A DNA stretch of 64,000 bases from Corynebacterium pseudopelargi (GTDB lineage: Bacteria; Actinomycetota; Actinomycetes; Mycobacteriales; Mycobacteriaceae): contig NZ_CP033898.1 of NCBI RefSeq assembly GCF_003814005.1, forward strand, positions 930,001 through 994,000. The letters are read 5' to 3'. Within the stretch, counting starts at the first letter, position 1. Each line of letters opens with the position of its first letter. Shown piece after piece: positions 9,575 to 16,550 of the stretch. Both the position numbers and the translations under genes were made by a program. The notes beneath the pieces are model-generated. The model was not told the DNA's origin. It searched no databases and saw only the letters and a list, made by a program, of their open reading frames with translations.

Positions 9575-10330
9575 GTGAAAGAAAAGCATTCGGGAGAACA
9601 GCCCACAGAAGACCCGGCGCAAACAACGCAGCCAAGCGAGGAAAACCCGCTTGCCATGCTCACAGCCAATCCCACGAAGGCTGATTATTGGTGCTTAGGG
9701 TTGATGCTGGTGGCTGGCCTTTATGGCTTGGCCATCATGCCGCTGCGTGCCTGGATGCTGGCAGAGATTTCGCGTTTGCCCTGGCTAGTGGCGCTCACAG
9801 GCTCGGGTACCGGCACTGCCGCTTTGGGCTCGGCGATTAAAGTTGGCGAAGATCTGCCCGTGCTGTGGCCTATCGTGCTGGGCGCTTTGATGTTGATTAA
9901 GTTCAACTTCGTCTACTGGTGGGCGGGCAAGCTTTGGGGACGCAAGATCATCAACATGTGGGCGAGCTCTTCTAAGCGTGCTGCACGCAACTACGCCCGC
10001 GCCGAGCGGGTGGTGGACAAGGTTGGTGCCTTCGGCTTTTTCCTAGCCTATGTGCCGATCCCGCTGCCGATTGGCCTGGTGGTCTTTACCGTCGCTGGTA
10101 TCCGGGGGATGAAGCTGTGGTGGTTTTTAGTTCTTAACTACATTTCCGCCTTGGTGTGGCGCGGTGCGTATTTTTGGTTCGGCTACGCCGTTGGTGAACC
10201 TGCGGTGGATCTGCTCAAGCAGTACGCAAAGATTTCCAATTATGTGGTGATCGCTATCGTGGTCTTTGTTATCTGGTCGGCGCGGAAGAATCCGGCTGGT
10301 GGAATCAAGAACAATGGTGGCGCCAAATAA
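9575..10330 (+). CDS. DedA/VTT-domain membrane protein
   Basis: This is an integral membrane protein of 251 residues. A polar N-terminus of about 40 residues precedes roughly four to five hydrophobic segments. The central block around FFLAYVPIPLPIGLVVFTVAGIRGMK resembles the conserved amphipathic region of the DedA/SNARE-associated (VTT) family, proposed to flip phospholipids or undecaprenyl phosphate. The substrate here is unknown. GTG 9575 is preferred to TTG 9554 because TATACT (9562-9567) ends 7 nt before the GTG, a leaderless arrangement. It stands between the chelatase genes and cobO, 22 nt from the latter. Confidence 0.72.
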   Translation: MKEKHSGEQPTEDPAQTTQPSEENPLAMLTANPTKADYWCLGLMLVAGLYGLAIMPLRAWMLAEISRLPWLVALTGSGTGTAALGSAIKVGEDLPVLWPIVLGALMLIKFNFVYWWAGKLWGRKIINMWASSSKRAARNYARAERVVDKVGAFGFFLAYVPIPLPIGLVVFTVAGIRGMKLWWFLVLNYISALVWRGAYFWFGYAVGEPAVDLLKQYAKISNYVVIAIVVFVIWSARKNPAGGIKNNGGAK

Positions 10331-10352
10331 GGCGCATAGGAGGACGTAACTG

Positions 10353-10973
10353 ATGGCACAGGGCAAACTTGATCCCGCAAATATCCCAGACGATGGCCTC
10401 ACTACACGCCAGCGCCGCAATCTGCCCATTACTGCCGTACACACCGGCAAGGGCAAGGGAAAATCCACCGCAGCCTTTGGCATGGCGATGCGCGCCTGGA
10501 ATCAGGGCTTGAATGTTGGGGTGTTCCAGTTTGTAAAATCCGCCAAGTGGCGCGTGGGTGAGGAGAGCGTTTTTAAGCGTCTTGGCCAGTTGCATGAGCA
10601 AACAGGCGAGGGCGGGGCAGTGGAATGGCACAAGATGGGCGAGGGCTGGTCTTGGGCTAAAAAGCAGGGCTCTGATGAGGATCACGCCCGTGATGCCGCT
10701 GAGGGCTGGGAGGAGATCAAGCGCCGCCTGGACAACGAGGCTCACGATATCTACGTGCTTGACGAGTTCACCTACCCGATCAAGTGGGGGTGGATCGATA
10801 TCGATGACGTTGTAGCAACGCTGCAGCAGCGCCCCGGCAAGCAGCATGTGGTGATCACCGGCCGCGATGCGGACCCGAAGCTGATCGAGGTGGCAGACCT
10901 GGTTACTGAAATGACCAAGATCAAGCATCCCTTCGACGCTGGCCGTAAGGGGCAGAAGGGCATCGAATGGTAG
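10353..10973 (+). CDS. cobO: Cob(I)yrinic acid a,c-diamide adenosyltransferase
   Basis: The enzyme transfers the adenosyl group of ATP to the Co(I) corrinoid and is needed for adenosylcobalamin synthesis and for salvage. The 206-residue protein has the CobA/CobO/BtuR P-loop HTGKGKGKSTAAFG (near residue 30), VFQFVKSAKW, the VLDEFTYP Walker-B-like segment and the C-terminal EMTKIKHPFDAGRKGQKGIEW, all typical of the family. A strong SD AGGAGGA (10338-10344) lies 8 nt before the ATG. Its last 7 nt overlap the start of cobB, so the two are translationally coupled. Confidence 0.97.
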   Translation: MAQGKLDPANIPDDGLTTRQRRNLPITAVHTGKGKGKSTAAFGMAMRAWNQGLNVGVFQFVKSAKWRVGEESVFKRLGQLHEQTGEGGAVEWHKMGEGWSWAKKQGSDEDHARDAAEGWEEIKRRLDNEAHDIYVLDEFTYPIKWGWIDIDDVVATLQQRPGKQHVVITGRDADPKLIEVADLVTEMTKIKHPFDAGRKGQKGIEW

Positions 10974-12337
10974 CGGCTGCCCCCGGTGCCGTTATCGCTG
11001 CAACCAGTTCCGGCTCGGGGAAAACCACCATCGCCACCGGGCTGATCGCAGCCCTTGCAAAGCGCATGAAGGTGGCCCCTTTCAAGGTCGGCCCAGACTA
11101 CATTGATCCTGGGTATCACGGCATGGCTGCTGGGTGTCGTGGGCGCAATTTGGACACGGTGATGTGCGGGCGCTCGCTGGTCCAAGGGCTGTATGCCCAC
11201 GGCGCTGCAGGCAGGGATATTGCGGTTGTAGAAGGTGTGATGGGGCTTTTCGACGGCCGCATCACCGCCGAGCCCACCCACACCGAGGCCCTTGCCGAAG
11301 GCTCCACGGCAGAGGTGGCAGCCCTGCTCGGGCTGCCGGTAGTGCTTGTGGTGGACGTGCGTGGCACCAGCCAGTCGGTGGGCGCTATCGTCCGTGGTTT
11401 TGCCACCGCAGAGGATTCGGTACGCATCGCCGGGGTGATCCTGAACAAGGTGGGCACCCCGCGCCACGCTGAAGTCTGCCGAAAGGCAGTCGAAGCCCAA
11501 GGGGTAGAAGTACTTGGGGCAATCCCGCGAGTAGATCATGCAGAGGTGCCTTCGCGGCATCTAGGGCTGGTTACCTCCGGGGAGCTGATGCAAGCACGCG
11601 AGGCGATCGACGCCATGGCGCACATGGTGGAAGAATACGTGGACATCGATGCCGTGGTCGCCCTTGCGCGCAAACCGAAACCTGCGCCTGCTTGGACCCC
11701 AGGGATCAAGCCGGTGGCCGGCCAACCGCGCATCGCCATGACTGGCGGCCCTGCGTTTTCTTTTACCTACGCCGAACACATCGAGGTGCTGCGTGCCGCA
11801 GGAGCACAGGTGGTGGATTTTGATCCACTGCATGAGGATCTGCCTGCCTGCGATGGCTTGATTATCCCCGGGGGTTTTCCTGAAGAGCACTGCGCGGCGT
11901 TAGCTTCGAGGGTGCAGCTTCGCCAACAGGTACGCCACGCCATCGAACAAGGCATGCCAGTGCATGCTGAGTGTGCTGGGCTGCTATGGCTGCTCGACAC
12001 ACTCGGAGATCACCCAATGTTAGGTGTGATCGGCACCAAGGCTGCGATGGGACGAAGGCTTACCCTTGGCTACCGCGAGGCTGTGGCGCTAACAGATTCA
12101 CTGTTGTATCGCGCAGGCGAACGGGTGATGGGCCACGAGTTCCACCACACCCAATTGGACTCAGGACACGTGGCCGGTTTCGCACCAGCGTGGGGCTGGA
12201 AGCTCTGGGATGGCAAAGCAGCCCGCGAAGGATTCGTGCGGGATAATATCCACGCCTCCTACCTTCACGTGCACCCCGCGGCTACACCGCAGGCCGTGCG
12301 AAACTTTGTGCAGGCAGCAGCACAGTTTCAAGCCTAG
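10967..12337 (+). CDS. cobB: Cobyrinic acid a,c-diamide synthase
   Basis: This enzyme amidates the a and c side chains of (hydrogeno)cobyrinate using glutamine and ATP. The 456-residue protein has an N-terminal P-loop ATSSGSGKTT, PFKVGPDYIDP, and a C-terminal amidotransferase domain with IIPGGFPEEH and the catalytic Cys in VHAECAGLLWL. The ATG at 10967 overlaps the cobO stop by 7 nt. The stop TAG (12335-12337) shares the tetranucleotide CTAG with the stop of the convergent selO gene. Hydrogenobyrinate (cobB) and cobyrinate (cbiA) versions cannot be separated by eye; the cob nomenclature is used here. Confidence 0.95.
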   Translation: MVAAAPGAVIAATSSGSGKTTIATGLIAALAKRMKVAPFKVGPDYIDPGYHGMAAGCRGRNLDTVMCGRSLVQGLYAHGAAGRDIAVVEGVMGLFDGRITAEPTHTEALAEGSTAEVAALLGLPVVLVVDVRGTSQSVGAIVRGFATAEDSVRIAGVILNKVGTPRHAEVCRKAVEAQGVEVLGAIPRVDHAEVPSRHLGLVTSGELMQAREAIDAMAHMVEEYVDIDAVVALARKPKPAPAWTPGIKPVAGQPRIAMTGGPAFSFTYAEHIEVLRAAGAQVVDFDPLHEDLPACDGLIIPGGFPEEHCAALASRVQLRQQVRHAIEQGMPVHAECAGLLWLLDTLGDHPMLGVIGTKAAMGRRLTLGYREAVALTDSLLYRAGERVMGHEFHHTQLDSGHVAGFAPAWGWKLWDGKAAREGFVRDNIHASYLHVHPAATPQAVRNFVQAAAQFQA

Positions 12338-13641
12338 GTGCCACAGTAGGTGACATAAGGGGTGGGATTCTCTGGTGCCTTTGCCACCGGCGCATTGAAG
12401 GGGTCACGGGCATACATGAGGTGTTCACGCACAACATCCCAGTCCTGGTTCAATGCGGCCTGAATCACCTGCTCCACAATGTGGTTGCGCGGAATCCAAT
12501 TAGGCATGTGCGCTTGCATCAACTCCCGATCCGGCTCAAGTGCTTGCCAGCGCTGGATCCAAGGCTGCAGCCACTGGTGTGCTCCCTCGGGATTATTACG
12601 CAGCTTCAATATGAGGCTGTGATAGTCGGGATTGTGGTTTTGAAGCAACACCAGGAGATCGTCGAGAAGCTCAAGTGCTTCAGGCGATGATGATAGGCCG
12701 ATTGTCGGAGCCATCTCATCGACCCAGGCCTGGCGGTAGAGAGCGGGAAATTCCTGAACCAAGGCATTGAGGGTATCGACATCGAGGATGCCCACAAAGC
12801 ATTCGGCAAGCCGCACCATATTCCACGCGGCGATATGCGGCTGGTTGCCAAAGCTATAGCGACCTTGCTGGTCAATGGAAGAAAATACGGCGTTGCCATC
12901 AAACGCATCAATAAACGCACACGGGCCGTAGTCCAGCGTTTCGCCGCTAAGAGAGCAGTTATCGGTATTCATCACCCCATGCACAAAGCCGATGCGCATC
13001 CACTTGGCCACCAGGGTTGCCTGCGATTGCATCACACGAAGCAACAACGCCTCGGCCGTTGCTTCCTCGGTGTCTGCCTCCACATCTAATACCTGCGCGC
13101 TATAGCGCAGTACCTCAAGGACCTGCTCGCGGCCACGAATCGCGGCTAATTGGAACGTGCCCACGCGCAGGTGGGAATCCGCCACGCGCACCAAGGCCGC
13201 GCCGGGCTGGAGTGTTTGCCGCGCGATGGTTTCCCCGGTGGTGATCACGGCCAAACCGCGGGTGGTGGGGATGCCCACTGCGTGCATGAATTCGCTGATG
13301 AGGTATTCGCGAAGCACAGGGCCAAGCTGCGCTTTGCCGTCACCACGCCTGGAATAGGGGGTAGGTCCGGAGCCTTTGACGTGTACTTCTTTATTGCCAA
13401 AGGCAGTGTCGATCTCACCCAACAGCACCGCGCGGCCATCGCCGAGCATCGGAACAAATTGGCCGAACTGGTGGCCTGCATACGCCTGCGCATGTCCTTC
13501 TTGTTTGAGGAGTTGCCACAGGGTGGCGTCGTCAAGCTGAAAATCCGGGTTGAGCAGCTTGATGTGGGCATCTGGCCATGCCTCAACGCGCCAAGGGCTA
13601 ACAAAATTGGGCAGGGCTGTGGCGAAGGAATGCGAGAGCAT
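12334..13641 (-). CDS. selO: Protein adenylyltransferase SelO (YdiU/UPF0061 family)
   Basis: SelO is a pseudokinase-fold enzyme that transfers AMP from ATP to protein Ser/Thr/Tyr and is linked to oxidative stress. Recognisable blocks are YAGHQFGQFVPMLGDGRA, KGSGPTPYSRRGDGKA, GVMNTDN, DYGPCAFIDAF and the C-terminal TYCGT; in some organisms this end carries a catalytic-site Cys or Sec. From ATG 13641 the protein has 435 residues, shorter than the roughly 480 of E. coli SelO but with all key blocks. The open frame extends to 13701, but TAGGCT (plus strand 13649-13654) sits 7 nt before ATG 13641 and supports a leaderless start there. It is divergent from cobA across only 38 nt. Confidence 0.93.
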   Translation of the reverse strand: MLSHSFATALPNFVSPWRVEAWPDAHIKLLNPDFQLDDATLWQLLKQEGHAQAYAGHQFGQFVPMLGDGRAVLLGEIDTAFGNKEVHVKGSGPTPYSRRGDGKAQLGPVLREYLISEFMHAVGIPTTRGLAVITTGETIARQTLQPGAALVRVADSHLRVGTFQLAAIRGREQVLEVLRYSAQVLDVEADTEEATAEALLLRVMQSQATLVAKWMRIGFVHGVMNTDNCSLSGETLDYGPCAFIDAFDGNAVFSSIDQQGRYSFGNQPHIAAWNMVRLAECFVGILDVDTLNALVQEFPALYRQAWVDEMAPTIGLSSSPEALELLDDLLVLLQNHNPDYHSLILKLRNNPEGAHQWLQPWIQRWQALEPDRELMQAHMPNWIPRNHIVEQVIQAALNQDWDVVREHLMYARDPFNAPVAKAPENPTPYVTYCGT

Positions 13642-13679
13642 GGATGCAAGCCTAAGCCAGCGCGTTAGAATTACAACCC
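13642..13679. promoter_or_regulatory. Divergent leaderless promoters of selO and cobA
   Basis: Two -10 boxes face opposite ways inside 38 bp. TAGGCT (plus-strand 13649-13654, minus orientation) stands 7 nt before the selO ATG. TAGAAT (13666-13671) stands 8 nt before the cobA ATG. Each promoter would use the other gene's first codons as its -35 region, so the two polymerases would compete. Confidence 0.6.
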
Positions 13680-14423
13680 ATGAATGAACGTTTGCAGCCA
13701 ATCCACCCTGTCACACTGATCGGGGGCGGCCCCGGCGCCTGGGACTTAATCACTGTGCGCGGCATGCATAGGCTGCAAGAAGCCGAGGTCATCCTCGCCG
13801 ATCACCTAGGACCGACCGCCGAGCTCTCCAAGCTTGTCGACGTCTCCACGAAGCACATCATCGACGTATCCAAGCTGCCCTACGGCAAACAAGTAGCCCA
13901 AGAACGCATCAATGAACTGCTAATCGAACACGCCCTGGCAGGCAAAAAAGTAGCCAGACTCAAAGGCGGCGACCCATATATTTTCGGCCGTGGCTTCGAG
14001 GAGCTGCAGGCCTGCGCCGAGGCTGGGGTGCCCTGCGAAGTAGTGCCAGGTGTGACCAGCGCAGTGTCGGTGCCAGCGCTTGCCGGAGTGCCAGTGACGC
14101 AGCGAGGCGTGGTGCATAACTTCACCGTCATTTCCGGGCACCTGCCCCCAGGGCACGAAAAGAGCCTGAATGATTGGGAGGCGCTGGCCCGCACCGGCGG
14201 CACCCTGAGCGTGATCATGGGCGTGAAGAACGCACCGAAAATTGCTACCGCACTGCTGGAGGCTGGCCGCGATGCCGACACACCCGTGGTGGTGATCCAG
14301 GAAGGTTCCACCGAAGCCGAACGCGTGGTGCGCTGCACGCTGGGCACGCTTGGGGCAACGATGCAAGAGCACGAGATCAAGCCGCCGGCTGTGTATGTGA
14401 TTGGCGAGGTCGCGGGGCTGTAG
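13680..14423 (+). CDS. cobA: Uroporphyrinogen-III C-methyltransferase (SUMT)
   Basis: This SAM-dependent enzyme methylates uroporphyrinogen III at C2 and C7 to precorrin-2, the branch point to cobalamin and sirohaem. The 247-residue protein has the SUMT N-terminal loop LIGGGPGAWDLIT, the second signature RLKGGDPYIFGRGFEE near residue 95, and the SAM-site segment PGVTSAVSVPALAGVPVTQRG. It lacks the fused HemD or CysG dehydrogenase parts. The start is ATG 13680 with TAGAAT 8 nt upstream. Whether it feeds cobalamin or sirohaem synthesis cannot be decided from the window, but several cob genes are close by. Confidence 0.96.
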   Translation: MNERLQPIHPVTLIGGGPGAWDLITVRGMHRLQEAEVILADHLGPTAELSKLVDVSTKHIIDVSKLPYGKQVAQERINELLIEHALAGKKVARLKGGDPYIFGRGFEELQACAEAGVPCEVVPGVTSAVSVPALAGVPVTQRGVVHNFTVISGHLPPGHEKSLNDWEALARTGGTLSVIMGVKNAPKIATALLEAGRDADTPVVVIQEGSTEAERVVRCTLGTLGATMQEHEIKPPAVYVIGEVAGL

Positions 14424-14622
14424 GTGGGGCTGGGTTGAGTTTCGGCACTCGAGATCATCGTCGTTGAAAACCTCGAAAGAGCGAAAACTCGGTGGTTGCC
14501 GTGGCAATCTGACATTGCAGCTGATATTCTAAACGCCGTACGCCAGAGTTGAGCGAAAGCAAGAACGCTCCGGGCAGCAACTCCGGCCCCCGATAGGGGG
14601 CCGCGTCTATATAATTCCCAGT
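14424..14622 (+). promoter_or_regulatory. Structured intergenic region with TATAAT promoter before the DUF3800 gene
   Basis: This 199-nt gap contains two stem-loops and a consensus -10 box. GAGTTG/CAACTC (14546-14551 with 14578-14583) encloses AGCG/CGCT (14552-14555 with 14566-14569). A perfect 20-bp palindrome CGGCCCCCGATAGGGGGCCG follows at 14584-14603. TATAAT at 14610-14615 lies 7 nt before GTG 14623. The palindrome occupies the place of a -35 box, which suggests an operator. A TATTCT at 14525-14530 could alternatively start a short RNA spanning both stem-loops. Confidence 0.5.
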
Positions 14623-15540
14623 GTGTTGCTGGCGTACTTAGACGAAATCGGCCATACGGGGGCTTTTGTTCATCCATCGCATAAGCGTTATTCCGACAGC
14701 CCCGCCTTCGGCTATGGAGGATTTGTAATCCCCGAAAACCGGGCCCGGGAGTTCAGCGCCTTCGTGGTGAATTTGAAGAAAAAGTATTTCAGCAAAGAGC
14801 TCAGTCAAGCTGAAGTACCTGGGCAATGGGAGCTCAAGGGGTCTGATCTGCTATTCGCCAAGGCTCATTTGGAACGCCGTCAGAATTTGCGAATTTTGAA
14901 AAGGCTCCTTCGTAGGCTTCAGCAATTGGGGGGACACCTGTTTTATTACGCTGAAGAAAAACCTATGGGAACGCCAAAAGAAACGAACTGTGGGCCGGCT
15001 GAATTCAAGCAGCGTGAAGAATCCGCAATGCGCGAATCATTAAACCGACTCGCTCGGCATGCTGCACATGAAGAAGAAAATATCTTGGTCCTCATGGATC
15101 AAATCAATGAAAAGAGCAGAAAACAGCGCCTACCGGGCATGTATGCCCACATCTACGGTCGTGGATCTAGCTTTCCGGAGATGTGGCGCATTCTGGAACC
15201 GCCGATGCACGTTGATAGTAAACTTTCTACGAACATCCAATTCGCCGATTGGGTCTGTGCGCTGGTGAAACGAGCAATTGAATATCAGCTGGTCGAAGAC
15301 TCTCGTTATGCCTGGGTTGTAAAGGAGTTCGCTGTCTCTCACCCGACCAAAATATTTACATTCGAGTCGAAATTACACTTGCACGAACGAACCATCGAAG
15401 ATCTCAATCATGGCGCCATCCTAAAAAGCGAGCGCCCAGTTATCGACTCAATTACGCAAAATGATAGAAACAAAGCGGCTTTGGAGAGAGTCCTTTCTGC
15501 GGCAAGAGCAGCGACTAGCTGTGAGGAACCTCAGTCTTAA
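14623..15540 (+). CDS. DUF3800 domain protein
   Basis: This is a 305-residue cytosolic protein with the hallmarks of DUF3800, a family with an RNase H-like fold whose function is not established. Visible features are the N-terminal LLAYLDEIGHTG (conserved Asp-Glu of the YxDESG motif), a central ILVLMDQINEKSR, and the C-terminal IQFADWVCALVKRAIE (the QxADxxAxxxxR motif). It starts at GTG 14623, leaderless after TATAAT. Its codons are visibly richer in A/T (many AAA, GAA, AAT, ATT) than the neighbouring cobA and proS genes, which suggests horizontal acquisition. It has no partner gene in the same orientation. A role in defence or nucleic-acid processing is possible but unsupported. Confidence 0.82.
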   Translation: MLLAYLDEIGHTGAFVHPSHKRYSDSPAFGYGGFVIPENRAREFSAFVVNLKKKYFSKELSQAEVPGQWELKGSDLLFAKAHLERRQNLRILKRLLRRLQQLGGHLFYYAEEKPMGTPKETNCGPAEFKQREESAMRESLNRLARHAAHEEENILVLMDQINEKSRKQRLPGMYAHIYGRGSSFPEMWRILEPPMHVDSKLSTNIQFADWVCALVKRAIEYQLVEDSRYAWVVKEFAVSHPTKIFTFESKLHLHERTIEDLNHGAILKSERPVIDSITQNDRNKAALERVLSAARAATSCEEPQS

Positions 15541-15566
15541 TCAATTTCTGTCTTAATCAATTTCTG
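15535..15566 (+). repeat. Tandem 16-bp duplication at the DUF3800 stop
   Basis: TCTTAATCAATTTCTG occurs twice head to tail (15535-15550 and 15551-15566). The DUF3800 stop codon TAA lies in the first copy. A second in-frame-looking TAA occurs in the second copy. Confidence 0.9.
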
Positions 15567-15702
15567 AATGTGGTGAAGCCCCAGCAACGCGCCGGGCACC
15601 TAGGTTGCAGGTTGAAATCCTGATGCCATAAGACCCGCGGTGTGCCTGTTCAGGCGGATGATCGGCAGAGACGAGCTACCAGATGATTGGGTTATCGGAC
15701 TG
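15567..15702. other. Unassigned intergenic stretch between DUF3800 gene and yaaA
   Basis: No protein-like frame was recognised. The stretch contains short complementary segments (GGCAC near 15595 with GTGCC near 15643; CAGG/CCTG around a 7-nt loop near 15607-15622). The octamer GTGGTGAA (15570-15577) is repeated inverted as TTCACCAC (15710-15717), the latter inside the yaaA 3' end. It may be a structured RNA or a recombination scar; I cannot assign it to a known family. Confidence 0.3.
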
Positions 15703-16446
15703 CTAACCTTTCACCACCATGGTGAGCTCCAGTGGTTTCTTTTCGTTTTCTTCGATAACAAAGCCGGCATCCCGCGCAGCGGCGGCAACCTCGGAGGAAT
15801 TTTGAGGCTGGGCATCAGACAATGCCAGCTCCCTAGCTACAAGCCCCTTGTAATGCTTATTAAAGTGGCTGACCACTTTGCGTGAGCCATCTGCTTGTAC
15901 GGATTCCACACGTACGGTCACAGCGCCCGGTACGCGACCAAGTTGCTGATAGGTGCCTGAACGTAAATCCAAGATCAGCTCCTCAGATTCCTGTAGCGCC
16001 TCAGTGATTGCTTTGCCCCAGCGCTTCTTCATGGTGGGTAGTTGCCCGTCTGAGGTGGGCAACTTGGTGCCTCCGGAAAGTCGATACTTGGGGATCATGT
16101 CCTGAGCACCCACCACACCAAACAGCGCCGAACCAATGGCGAGGCGTTCCCACGATTGCTTGGGTAGGGAAGGGGCATCGAGGGCGTCGAAAAGCACCCC
16201 GGTGTAGCGCAGAATTGCGGGCATGGTTGGGGCGCTCATGAGTGCGCGATTGGCCTCGGCCTCGGGGCGAAGTTTTTCTGAAATGCCCAAGACTTCCAAG
16301 GCCTGATCAACGGGAAGTGCGGCGAGGTCGCGGGCGATTGCGCGGCGGGTTTCGTTCAGGCTTGAAAAGGAAAGCGACTCGAAATCCAGCGGTGCGCCTT
16401 CGCCACCGGAGGCCTTAGTTTCTGAGGGAGGAAGGACGATGAGCAT
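15703..16446 (-). CDS. yaaA: Peroxide stress protein YaaA (UPF0246)
   Basis: YaaA is a cytosolic DNA-binding protein that in E. coli limits free intracellular iron and damage during peroxide stress. The N-terminus MLIVLPPSETKASGG and the blocks ALFGVVGAQDMIPKYRLS, ILDLRSGTYQQLG and HFNKHYKGLVARELA match the family. From ATG 16446 the protein has 247 residues, the usual length. The open frame extends to 16548, but that extension does not resemble the family. TATTGT (plus strand 16453-16458) lies 6 nt before the ATG. It is divergent from proS. Its 3' end contains one arm of the octamer inverted repeat described for 15567-15702. Confidence 0.92.
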   Translation of the reverse strand: MLIVLPPSETKASGGEGAPLDFESLSFSSLNETRRAIARDLAALPVDQALEVLGISEKLRPEAEANRALMSAPTMPAILRYTGVLFDALDAPSLPKQSWERLAIGSALFGVVGAQDMIPKYRLSGGTKLPTSDGQLPTMKKRWGKAITEALQESEELILDLRSGTYQQLGRVPGAVTVRVESVQADGSRKVVSHFNKHYKGLVARELALSDAQPQNSSEVAAAARDAGFVIEENEKKPLELTMVVKG

Positions 16447-16550
16447 GCCACCACAATAGTTGCCTGCTTTAGGGGTGCTGTGAGCAAGGCTTCTTCTCAG
16501 TGGTCGAGCCAAGCAGACCAGCACCTTGGCGTCGGGTAGAATCCCCAACC
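16447..16550. promoter_or_regulatory. Divergent leaderless promoters of yaaA and proS
   Basis: TATTGT (plus-strand 16453-16458, minus orientation) lies 6 nt before the yaaA ATG. TAGAAT (16537-16542) lies 8 nt before the proS ATG at 16551. No SD is visible for either gene, consistent with leaderless mRNAs. Confidence 0.55.

Noticed and set aside
15590..15630. tRNA 3'-half-like segment (GGTTGAAATCC flanked by CAGG/CCTG)
   Set aside because: The T-loop lacks the invariant C, the stem has only 4 pairs, and no acceptor or anticodon arms can be built around it.
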